From assembly GCF_010726765.1 (NCBI RefSeq), contig NZ_AP022601.1, positions 4,030,001 through 4,094,000 of the forward strand: 64,000 nt of DNA. Direction: 5' to 3'. This DNA comes from Mycobacterium gallinarum. GTDB lineage: Bacteria; Actinomycetota; Actinomycetes; Mycobacteriales; Mycobacteriaceae. The notes below the pieces were generated by a model. That model ran no database searches. It was given only the letters and a program-made list of their open reading frames with translations, and was not told where the DNA came from. Below, piece by piece: positions 17,022 through 23,942 of this stretch. A program made the position numbers and the translations under genes. Each line of letters begins with the position of its first letter. Position 1 is the stretch's first letter.

Positions 17022-17053
17022 ACGCCCTGGTTCGGCTCAGCCGGTCAGGGCGT
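17022..17053 (+). terminator. Terminator behind the displaced tRNA fragment
   Basis: ACGCCCTG and CAGGGCGT form a perfect 8-bp stem around a 16-base loop with a short inner GGCT/AGCC pairing, followed by TTTCC. Its position just after the tRNA fragment suggests it is the tRNA's original terminator. Confidence 0.65.
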
Positions 17054-17102
17054 TTCCGTCGCTAGGTGCCGAAGGTGATCGGACTGGCGCTGGCTCCCAT
17101 TG

Positions 17103-17489
17103 CTACCTGCTCCTGGTCAGGACCAGCGCCGCCTCGTTGTAGGGGAACAGGCGATAGAAAGTGCGGCCCGGCCCGATGACGAGGGGTGCCGCCTCGGCCT
17201 TGCTCATCAGACGCGGATCGGTCAGCGCAACATCCTTGCCACGCTTGTGCAGCACCGCCGTTCCGCGGGCCAAAACGTTCTTCACCCAGTCCGTTTGGGG
17301 CCCGTACCCGATGAGAACGACGAACCCGTCCGCGGTCGGAAAAACCAACAGCGGTGTTCGGTACCGCTTACCCGACTTTCGTCCGATGTGCTCGAGCGTG
17401 CCTTGACCAGGCAGCCACGGAGTTATCGAACGAGCCGCCGGGTTGGTGACCCGGCGATTGAAGTTTGCGACTGCGCGGGGCACCCGCAT
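17103..17489 (-). CDS. Deazaflavin (F420)-dependent nitroreductase-family protein
   Basis: 128-aa protein of the DUF385/Ddn-like split-barrel family, abundant in mycobacteria. Family marks are NPAARSITPWLPG near the N-terminus, HIGRKSGKRYRTPL, the central GYGPQTDWVKNVLA and the C-terminal NEAALVLTR. Members bind F420 (or a fatty acid or quinone) and reduce nitro compounds, quinones or other electrophiles; the substrate here is unknown. It lies just outside the island, 49 bp beyond the terminator and converging with it. It is divergent from the haem-oxygenase-like gene. Confidence 0.82.
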   Translation of the reverse strand: MRVPRAVANFNRRVTNPAARSITPWLPGQGTLEHIGRKSGKRYRTPLLVFPTADGFVVLIGYGPQTDWVKNVLARGTAVLHKRGKDVALTDPRLMSKAEAAPLVIGPGRTFYRLFPYNEAALVLTRSR

Positions 17490-17614
17490 CAGACCCCCTC
17501 ATCGGAAAAACCTGGGCACGGAAGTGGCAACCGACTGTCAGATAGTAACGCCGTCTTATCGAGAAGACCAGGCTGCCGAGGTTTGACCCGCGGCGAGCCG
17601 GGAATCACACGGCT

Positions 17615-18634
17615 GTGACGTTGCCATCGACTCTCGTCGAACCTGCTCTCCCCCGCGCCGCCGGACCCGTGTCTTCGGCAGTCCTGGACATGCTTGCGCG
17701 CCAGCGCCCGGCCCTGCCCGTACGCCCGCTCGAGGTTCCGGTCTACGAGGCGGATCCATACGGACTCGACCTGCAACTCGCGCTGTGCGTCTGCTACGAG
17801 TTGCACTACCGCGGGTTTCATTCGGTCAACCCACGCTGGGAATGGAATCCCGCTCTGCTGCACTTACGTGGCCGCCTCGAGGAGGCGTTTCTGGAGGCCG
17901 TTCGGCGCGATGTCGGGGACATCACAACCGACGACACCGCCGAAGCGGAGATGAATGCGATCTCGCAAGAGCCCGTCGAGGGCCACGGCCCGTCCTATTA
18001 CCTGCGTGACGAGGGCACCTGGGAACAGATGCAGGAGTACTTCGTGCACCGCTCGATCTATCACCTCAAGGAGGGCGACCCCCACGCGTGGGCGATCCCC
18101 CGCCTCACCGGACGAGCGAAAGCGGCCTTCGTCGCAGTCGAATTCGATGAGTACGGCGCCGGCCGCGACGAGCGGGTCCACCAGCATCTGTACGCCGAAT
18201 TGATGGACGCCGCCGGCCTCGATGCCACCTACCTCGCATATCTCAACAACGTGCCCGCCGAGGCCCTGGCATCGATCAACCTGATGTCGCTGTTCGGGTT
18301 GCACCGCCAATTGCGCGGCGCAACGGTCGGGCACTTCGCGTCCACCGAGATCACCTCGTCGCCCGGGTCACGGCGACTGGTCGACGCGCTCCGGCGGATG
18401 AACGCACCCGAAGCATGCGTGACGTTCTACTCCGAACACGTGGTGGCCGACGCGGTTCACGAACAAGTGGTGCGTACCGACGTCGTCGGCGGTCTCCTTG
18501 CGCGCGAACCGCATCTCGAGGCTGACGTGGTGTTCGGGATCAGAGCGCGCGACCTTGTCGAAGACCGCCTGGCCGACCACCTGATGGAGTGCTGGAAGGC
18601 GGGCCGTTCGTCGCTAAGACGTCCCCTGAACTGA
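17615..18634 (+). CDS. Haem-oxygenase-like iron-containing redox enzyme
   Basis: 339-aa all-helical protein of the 'iron-containing redox enzyme' group with the haem-oxygenase-like fold. Candidate diiron ligands are spread as in such oxidases: the Glu/His in EYFVHRSIYHLKEGDPH (about residues 135-155), the acidic/His run FDEYGAGRDERVHQHLY (about 175-190) and EHVVADAVHEQV (about 275-286). The N-terminal CVCYELHYRGF is a conserved block. The reaction is unknown; relatives perform oxidative decarboxylation, N-oxygenation or C-C cleavage with O2. Start GTG 17615. The stop lies inside the convergent CDGSH gene (21-bp overlap), an unusually tight arrangement. Confidence 0.8.
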   Translation: MTLPSTLVEPALPRAAGPVSSAVLDMLARQRPALPVRPLEVPVYEADPYGLDLQLALCVCYELHYRGFHSVNPRWEWNPALLHLRGRLEEAFLEAVRRDVGDITTDDTAEAEMNAISQEPVEGHGPSYYLRDEGTWEQMQEYFVHRSIYHLKEGDPHAWAIPRLTGRAKAAFVAVEFDEYGAGRDERVHQHLYAELMDAAGLDATYLAYLNNVPAEALASINLMSLFGLHRQLRGATVGHFASTEITSSPGSRRLVDALRRMNAPEACVTFYSEHVVADAVHEQVVRTDVVGGLLAREPHLEADVVFGIRARDLVEDRLADHLMECWKAGRSSLRRPLN

Positions 18635-18829
18635 CCGCTTGCCGGCTCGCGGGCGGCACCGATGGCTGGTGTCGCACATCGGATAGTCCTTGCTACGACG
18701 ACACGTGCAGATCGCGACCATGAAGCGATCGGACTCCACGACGCTGCCGTCGGGCAACTCGATTCGCACCGGTCCCTCGACCATCACCGGGCCCGAGGGA
18801 ACGATGCGCACTGTGCGGGTTTCAGTCAC
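18614..18829 (-). CDS. CDGSH iron-sulfur domain protein
   Basis: 71-aa protein with the full CDGSH-type [2Fe-2S] motif: CTCRRSKDYPMCDTSH, giving the three Cys and one His ligands (C-X-C-X8-C-X3-H), with Thr in place of Gly at CDGSH. The N-terminal half (RIVPSGPVMVEGPVRIELPD) matches actinobacterial members that open with a beta-rich segment. Such proteins move electrons or clusters. The GTG start at 18829 overlaps the methyltransferase stop (GTGA), so it is translationally coupled to it, and its 3' end overlaps the haem-oxygenase-like gene on the other strand. Confidence 0.85.
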   Translation of the reverse strand: MTETRTVRIVPSGPVMVEGPVRIELPDGSVVESDRFMVAICTCRRSKDYPMCDTSHRCRPRAGKRSVQGTS

Positions 18830-19521
18830 GGTTTCTCGGCCCTGATCACCACGAGTTCTTCCTCGCGACGGCCCGGCTCGAGCCTGCCGGTGTCCTCCAG
18901 CCACGCGGCACGCGACATCAGCACGGGTCCGAACGGAATCCACTGATAGGCAACGATTTCCGCGTCAAGTCCCGCCGACGCCAGCGCCGCCAGCGTCTGA
19001 CGCGGGACGGCGAACTCGGATTGCACCAGAAGGAAAGTGCCACCCGGGGCAAGCAGATCCGGCACCGCCTCGCACAGCGGATCGAGAACGAGGCGACCGT
19101 CGGGGCCGGCATCCCACGCGCGCGCCGGGCCGGTATCCGGTGGTATCGGCGCGTACGCGACATCGGGATCATGTGGCACATACGGCGGATTACAGACCAC
19201 CACGTCGAACGGGCCGAACTCCGCGGCGCGCGCCCACGATCCCAGATGAACATCGACATCAACGCCGGCGCTCAACGCATTCACCCGCGCGTGCCGAACG
19301 GCACGCGAGCAGACATCGAACGCCATGACCTGCGACGCCCCCTGCTCGCCTGCGGCAATCCCCACCACACCGCTGCCGGTACACAGGTCGGCTACCCGGC
19401 GACCGAGCGCGAGGTCAGACTTCTCCATCACGTCGATGAGAAATTGCGAGTCTTCCTGCGGGGCGTAAACGCCCGCCGGCGCGATCAGAGTGTCCGACGA
19501 TTCGGAATAAGCGGTTGTCAC
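18826..19521 (-). CDS. HemK2/MTQ2-family protein methyltransferase
   Basis: 231-aa class I SAM methyltransferase. The SAM loop is VADLCTGSGVVGIAA (about residues 43-57), and the amide-nitrogen-methylation motif is VVCNPPYVP (about 108-116). This motif is typical of enzymes that methylate the side-chain N of Gln, as in the GGQ loop of release factors. It is short and lacks the N-terminal helical domain of PrmC, like HemK2/MTQ2. The substrate in bacteria is unknown. It is followed by the coupled CDGSH gene and then, convergent, the haem-oxygenase-like gene. This neighbourhood recurs in actinobacteria as far as I recall. Confidence 0.82.
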   Translation of the reverse strand: MTTAYSESSDTLIAPAGVYAPQEDSQFLIDVMEKSDLALGRRVADLCTGSGVVGIAAGEQGASQVMAFDVCSRAVRHARVNALSAGVDVDVHLGSWARAAEFGPFDVVVCNPPYVPHDPDVAYAPIPPDTGPARAWDAGPDGRLVLDPLCEAVPDLLAPGGTFLLVQSEFAVPRQTLAALASAGLDAEIVAYQWIPFGPVLMSRAAWLEDTGRLEPGRREEELVVIRAEKP

Positions 19522-19646
19522 GCAAGGGCCTTTCGAACAGTCTTGGCTGCGGCATCGCAGCAGTGCGCTGGATTAATGCCCGGTATCCGGGCTGTTAAAC
19601 CGCGTCGCCCGGTTTTGCGGCCCGGCAGTACGGGCACCCCTCAAGC

Positions 19647-20318
19647 GTGCAAATCTCCGATCTCGCCTCGTTGCCCATCAAGTTCGGTGCCGCCGCTCGG
19701 GGTCGGCGCCTGTTCCATCCCGTCGGTGTGCTCGCGGAAGGCATTTTGGAGCGGACGGCCCCCGGCAGTGAGGGACTTCCCATGCGGTCGTGCGACGTCA
19801 TCGGTCGCGTATCGAAGGGTGTCGGACTGCCAGGAGCGGCGCCCGACATCGCGGGGTTGGCGTTCCGGATTCCGCCGCCGCAGGATCTGCGTTCCTGCGG
19901 TCCCTGGGATGTGCTGCTGGCATCGACGGCAGCGGGCAGCCGTTTCGGTCTGGCGCCGGTGACCTCATGGTCGGGTGCCACCTTCTCCAGCCTGATGCCG
20001 TTGCGCTACCGCGACCGCGTGTGGTGGTTACGGGCACGGCTGGCCACCGACATCAGCGACCGCGGTCTTGCCCTCAACACGATTGAATCCCAAATCAGTT
20101 CGGGCGGCGTCGAGTTCGACATCGAACAGGCTCCCGCAAAGGGTGAGTTCAGCCCGTTGGCGCGGCTCACCTTGCGCTACGTCGACCCGAGTTGTGACGA
20201 CATCGCGTTCGACCCCGCGTTGCACAGCGACTGCGACGTCGAACTACTGCCCCGCTGGTTGACCAAATTCCGGCGCGCAGCCTATCGCCGCAGCCGCCAG
20301 GGACGTGACCCGCAGTAG
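19647..20318 (+). CDS. Uncharacterised protein, possibly catalase-like haem fold
   Basis: 223-aa protein of unknown function, sometimes annotated 'phosphodiesterase' in mycobacteria without visible support. I see no phosphodiesterase motif. Residues about 22-75 (FHPVGVLAEG … GRVSKGVGLPGAAPDIAGLAFRI) resemble the R-x-S-x-G-x-G-x-PD-x-G-A pattern at the start of the catalase haem domain, so a catalase-like fold is a reasonable guess. No proximal Tyr motif is visible. Start GTG 19647. A 125-bp spacer with a perfect GCCCGG-TAT-CCGGGC palindrome (19578-19592) separates it from the divergent methyltransferase. Confidence 0.65.
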   Translation: MQISDLASLPIKFGAAARGRRLFHPVGVLAEGILERTAPGSEGLPMRSCDVIGRVSKGVGLPGAAPDIAGLAFRIPPPQDLRSCGPWDVLLASTAAGSRFGLAPVTSWSGATFSSLMPLRYRDRVWWLRARLATDISDRGLALNTIESQISSGGVEFDIEQAPAKGEFSPLARLTLRYVDPSCDDIAFDPALHSDCDVELLPRWLTKFRRAAYRRSRQGRDPQ

Positions 20319-20321
20319 CTG

Positions 20322-20480
20322 TCAGGCGGTCGGCTCACCACCGGTATCGGCGACATCGGGCGCTTCCTCCCGGGTAGCCATACCTCCTTGGCCGCCCTCG
20401 TCGGTCGGACCCGGGCGTCCGCCCTTCTTCTCCGACTCGTCGACCGTATGGTCCTCGTAAATTCCCTTGCCCTTTGGCAT
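20322..20480 (-). CDS. 52-aa conserved hydrophilic protein
   Basis: A short gene from ATG 20480 encoding MPKGKGIYEDHTVDESEKKG and ending TGGEPTA. It is very polar, Gly- and Glu-rich, with no hydrophobic core, so probably disordered. Function is unknown. Similar small proteins starting MPKGKGIYED are, as far as I recall, annotated in many mycobacteria. It lies 9 bp downstream of the F420-dependent oxidoreductase stop region in the opposite sense of transcription flow, that is, upstream of nothing else on its strand. It ends 3 bp from the convergent catalase-like gene. Confidence 0.7.
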   Translation of the reverse strand: MPKGKGIYEDHTVDESEKKGGRPGPTDEGGQGGMATREEAPDVADTGGEPTA

Positions 20481-20489
20481 GTTTGCCTT

Positions 20490-21476
20490 TCAGTTCGATG
20501 CGCTTCTGAGTTTTTCCAGCAGAGATCCGGCCGCCTCCTTGAGGAACAGATCCTGGCCCTCGTCACCGATTTGCACGAGGGCGATATCGGTGAAACCCGC
20601 CTCCCAGTACTTGCTCACCGCATCGACGATCGCGTCGAGATCCGGTCCGCACGGGATGGATTCGGCGACGTCCTCCGGCCGCACGTACTGGGTGGCGCCG
20701 TCGAAACCGGCCGTGGTCGGCAGGTCGGCGTTGACCGCCCAACCGCCCCCGAACCAGCGGAACTGGTCGTGTGCGCGGCGAATTGCCTTGTCGCGGTCCG
20801 GATCCCAGCAGATCGGAATCTGGCCGATGACCCGCGCATCTCCGGGCAGCCCGGTGGCGCGCCTGGCGTCATGCCAGGCGTCCACGAAATCCTTGTTCGG
20901 TTCGACGGCGATCAGATGGTCGGACAGCGGCGCGAAGGTTTCCACCGATCGTTCGCCGGACACCGCTGTAGCGATGGCGACCGGCGTCTCCGGAATGTCC
21001 CAGAGTCGCGCGGAATCCACCTCGAAATGCTCGCCTTTCCAGTCGACGAGCTCGCCGGTGAACAACTCGCGGATGATCTGGATGGCCTCGCGCAGCATCT
21101 CTTGGCGTCGGGTCACGGTCGGCCACCTCTTGCCAACGACGTGTTCGTTGAGGTTCTCGCCACTGCCCAGGCCGAGGGTGAACCGGCCGTCGGCGAGGAT
21201 CTGCAACGTGGCGGCTTTCTGTGCGACGACCGCGGGGTGGTAGCGCATCGTCGGGCACGTGACGTAGGTGAACAACTCGACCTGATCGGTCGCATGCGCA
21301 ACGGCGCCGAGCACCGACCACGCATAGGGGGCGTGCCCCTGTGACGAGAGCCACGGAAAGTAGTGGTCCGAGGAGACCTCGAAGTCGAACCCGACCCGTT
21401 CTGCCGAAACGGCATAACGGACAAGATCTTTAGGTCCGCTCTGTTCGGTCATCAGGGTGTAGCCGAAACGCGTCAT
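20490..21476 (-). CDS. F420-dependent LLM-class oxidoreductase
   Basis: 328-aa luciferase-like (beta/alpha)8-barrel of the G6PDH-related F420 family. Marks are the N-terminal RFGYTLMTEQ, SSDHYFPW (active-site loop) and LGLGSGENLNEHVVGKRWP, a motif shared with F420-dependent glucose-6-phosphate dehydrogenase relatives. It would pass hydride between F420 and an alcohol or aldehyde; the substrate is not visible. Start ATG 21476. The 52-aa gene follows 9 bp downstream on the same strand and may be co-transcribed. The mycobacterial context (other deazaflavin proteins at 15500 and 17103) fits an F420-rich metabolism. Confidence 0.87.
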   Translation of the reverse strand: MTRFGYTLMTEQSGPKDLVRYAVSAERVGFDFEVSSDHYFPWLSSQGHAPYAWSVLGAVAHATDQVELFTYVTCPTMRYHPAVVAQKAATLQILADGRFTLGLGSGENLNEHVVGKRWPTVTRRQEMLREAIQIIRELFTGELVDWKGEHFEVDSARLWDIPETPVAIATAVSGERSVETFAPLSDHLIAVEPNKDFVDAWHDARRATGLPGDARVIGQIPICWDPDRDKAIRRAHDQFRWFGGGWAVNADLPTTAGFDGATQYVRPEDVAESIPCGPDLDAIVDAVSKYWEAGFTDIALVQIGDEGQDLFLKEAAGSLLEKLRSASN

Positions 21477-21512
21477 GGCTTTCGGGTACCCGGGCGGATG
21501 ACGACGAAACGG

Positions 21513-21977
21513 CTACAGCCTGGCCTTCACGGCAGCCGAGAGCCGTGAGCCGTCGGCCTTACCTGCAGCGATCGCAGTGGCGGCCTTCATCACCTGGCCC
21601 ATCTGCCTCATGCCCGGCCGCTCGCCGATCTCCTCGGCGACCTGCGCGATCGCGGTGTCGACCACATCGGCCACTTCCGCGTCGGTCAGCGGAGTGGGCA
21701 GGTACTCGTCGATGACGCGCGCTTCGGCATGCTCGTTGGCGGCCAGCTCACCACGGCCGTTCTGGGTGTAGATCTCCGCGGCCTCCGCGCGCTTCTTGGA
21801 TTCCTTGGACAGCACCTTCAGCACGTCCGCGTCGGACAGTTCGCGCGCATCCTTGCCCGCCACTTCCTCGGTCTGGATTGCCGCGAGCAGCATCCGCAGC
21901 GTCGCGGTCCGCAGTTTGTCCTGCGACTTCATCGCCGCGGTGAGGTCTGCACGCAGTTGCTCTTTGAGTTCTGCCAT
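21513..21977 (-). CDS. GatB/YqeY domain protein
   Basis: 154-aa YqeY-family protein, homologue of Rv3688c. It consists of the helical GatB/YqeY tail domain alone: MAELKEQLRADLTAAMKSQD, RTATLRMLLAAI, EYLPTPLTDAEV and the C-terminal MKAATAIAAGKADGSRLSAAVK. In amidotransferases this domain binds tRNA. Stand-alone versions have been proposed to be tRNA-amidation accessories, but the role is unproven. Start ATG 21977. It is divergent from the Pro-rich membrane protein, with 155 bp between the starts. Confidence 0.88.
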   Translation of the reverse strand: MAELKEQLRADLTAAMKSQDKLRTATLRMLLAAIQTEEVAGKDARELSDADVLKVLSKESKKRAEAAEIYTQNGRGELAANEHAEARVIDEYLPTPLTDAEVADVVDTAIAQVAEEIGERPGMRQMGQVMKAATAIAAGKADGSRLSAAVKARL

Positions 21978-22132
21978 GCCGCAAACCTACGCCGCACCGC
22001 CGGCTGCGGGTCCAGTGCCGAACCGCGCACCGTGATCTCGGTCGACATCGGGCCGCGGTGGCCTCGGTCGGCGCGCTGACACGGCGGTCAGAGACGTTTG
22101 TCAATTCGCATCATGATCGACAGGATGGTGCC

Positions 22133-23287
22133 ATGAGCACCGAGGCCGGCAATTCGGGGATCGCCGGACAGCCGCCACCGGGCTACGCACCACCTCCGGG
22201 CTACGCACCACCTCCGGGGTACGGACCGCCTCCGGGCTACGGACCACCGCCGGGCTACGGCCCCCCTCCGGGCTACGGCCCCCCTCCGGGCTACGGACCA
22301 CCGATGCAGCCCGTCCTCAAACCGGGCGTCATCCCGCTGCGACCGCTGAGCCTGTCCGACATCTTCAACGGCGCGGTCGCCTACATTCGCGCCAATCCGA
22401 AGGCGACGCTGGGATTCACCACCATCGTCGTCGTCGCCAGCCAGTTGATGGCGCTCGTGCTCTCCGTGGGACCGCTCGCCGCCGCCGGCCAGCTAGCGGG
22501 GTCGTTCAACAGTGACGAGCTGTCCACCGGCGCCCTGCTCGGCACGTCGCTGTCCAGCTTCGCCGGCGCCGCTGCGACCTGGTTGACCGCGATTCTGCTG
22601 AGTGGGCTGCTCACCGTCGTCGTCGGCCGGGCCGTCTTCGGGGCCGGCATCACGATCGGTGAAGCGTGGCAACGCCTCAAGGGGCGACTGTTGGCATTGA
22701 TCGCGTTCACGCTCATCGAAGGGTTGGGCGTCGCGATTCTGGTCGCCATCGTCTTCGGCCTGATCTTCTGGATCGGGATAGCGTCCAGCGTCACCGCCGC
22801 GATCATCGTGGGCCTGCCTCTGGGTCTGCTCTTGATCGCAGCGCTGGTCTATATCTGGGTGGTTCTCAGCTTCGCGCCGCCGCTCATCGTGCTGGAACGC
22901 ATCGGCATCTTCGCCGCCATCGAGCGGTCGTTCAGGTTGGTGAAGAACGACTTCTGGCGGGTATTCGGTATCCGGTTGCTCGCCACGATCGCGGTGCAGT
23001 TCATCGCCGGGGCGGTCACGATCCCGTTCAGCCTGGGCGGTCAGCTCCTTCTGATGGCGGCCGAGTCCACCGCGATGATGATGCTGTCATTCCTCCTGCT
23101 GTCGGTGGGCGGCGTCATCGCCCAGATCATCACCGCCCCATTCCTGGCGGGCGTCGTCGTGCTGCTCTACACCGATCGCCGGATCCGCGCCGAAGCGTTC
23201 GACCTCGTACTGAGGACCGGCGCGGCCTACGGGCCGTCCTCGCCATCCGATTCCACTGACCATCTGTGGCTGACCCGCCAAGCCTGA
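22133..23287 (+). CDS. Membrane protein with PPPGYG repeats (Rv3689-like)
   Basis: 384-aa integral membrane protein. The N-terminal 60 residues hold seven tandem PPPGYA/PPPGYG hexapeptides. The remainder has about six membrane segments (residues ~95-125, ~150-175, ~185-215, ~220-250, ~280-310 and ~320-350), resembling glycerophosphoryl-diester-phosphodiesterase-type membrane domains. Function is unknown. The ATG at 22133 was chosen because the product then opens MSTEAGN just before the repeats. It leads a co-directional block with the DUF4129, DUF4350, MoxR and DUF58 genes; the next gene starts one base after its stop. Confidence 0.85.
   Translation: MSTEAGNSGIAGQPPPGYAPPPGYAPPPGYGPPPGYGPPPGYGPPPGYGPPPGYGPPMQPVLKPGVIPLRPLSLSDIFNGAVAYIRANPKATLGFTTIVVVASQLMALVLSVGPLAAAGQLAGSFNSDELSTGALLGTSLSSFAGAAATWLTAILLSGLLTVVVGRAVFGAGITIGEAWQRLKGRLLALIAFTLIEGLGVAILVAIVFGLIFWIGIASSVTAAIIVGLPLGLLLIAALVYIWVVLSFAPPLIVLERIGIFAAIERSFRLVKNDFWRVFGIRLLATIAVQFIAGAVTIPFSLGGQLLLMAAESTAMMMLSFLLLSVGGVIAQIITAPFLAGVVVLLYTDRRIRAEAFDLVLRTGAAYGPSSPSDSTDHLWLTRQA
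22172..22297 (+). repeat. Seven 18-bp tandem repeats (PPPGYG)
   Basis: Seven in-frame 18-bp units encode PPPGYA or PPPGYG. Units differ mainly at third positions. The copy number is likely to vary among strains, as is common for such coding repeats. Confidence 0.85.
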
Positions 23288-23288
23288 C

Positions 23289-23942
23289 GTGCCGACGATA
23301 GACATCGACAGCGATGCCGCCCACGACGCCGCGCAACGCGAACTGCAAAAACCCATCTACCCCAAGCCGGGCCTGATTGAACGTCTCCTCGAGTGGATCA
23401 ACGAGTTGCTCTACCGGTTGGCCGACTCCGGATCTCGTCTGCCCGGTGGCTGGTTCACGATTTGTGTTCTGCTGATCCTGCTCGTCGTCGGGATCATCGT
23501 CGCGATACGGATCGCACGGCGCACCATGCGGACCGACCGTGGCGGTCGCTACGCGCTGTTCGGCGAACAGGAACTCAGTGCTGCCGAGCACCGGGCCACG
23601 GCCGAGCAGTGTGCCGCCGTGGGTGACTGGGCGGTGGCCATCCGTCACCGTCTGAGAGCAGTGGCCCGTGAGCTCGAGGACGCAAGGGTGCTGGATGCCA
23701 TCCCCGGCCGGACGGCCACCGAGCTCGCGCGCGACGCGGGTAAGGCGATGCCGGCGTTGGTCGCTGAATTGACCATGGCTGCAACCGCATTCAACGATGT
23801 CACCTACGGGGAGCGTCCGGGTACCGAAGCCGCGTACCGGATGGTCGCCCAACTCGACGATCACGTACGGTTCAAGACTGCGACGAGTTCCGGTGCCGCC
23901 CCCGCCGCCACGCCGTCCACCGGGTGGGCGGAGGTGCGATGA
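23289..23942 (+). CDS. DUF4129-domain membrane protein
   Basis: 217-aa protein, homologue of Rv3690. One membrane helix (about residues 55-78, WFTICVLLILLVVGIIVAI) separates an outer N-terminal part from a cytoplasmic DUF4129 region (AEQCAAVGDWAVAIRHRLRAVARELE; later RTATELARDAG). In many bacteria DUF4129 is fused to a transglutaminase; here it stands alone. Start GTG 23289. The stop overlaps the ATG of the DUF4350 gene (ATGA). It is part of the MoxR–DUF58 operon, which is presumed to assemble or check an envelope complex, but the client is unknown. Confidence 0.85.
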   Translation: MPTIDIDSDAAHDAAQRELQKPIYPKPGLIERLLEWINELLYRLADSGSRLPGGWFTICVLLILLVVGIIVAIRIARRTMRTDRGGRYALFGEQELSAAEHRATAEQCAAVGDWAVAIRHRLRAVARELEDARVLDAIPGRTATELARDAGKAMPALVAELTMAATAFNDVTYGERPGTEAAYRMVAQLDDHVRFKTATSSGAAPAATPSTGWAEVR

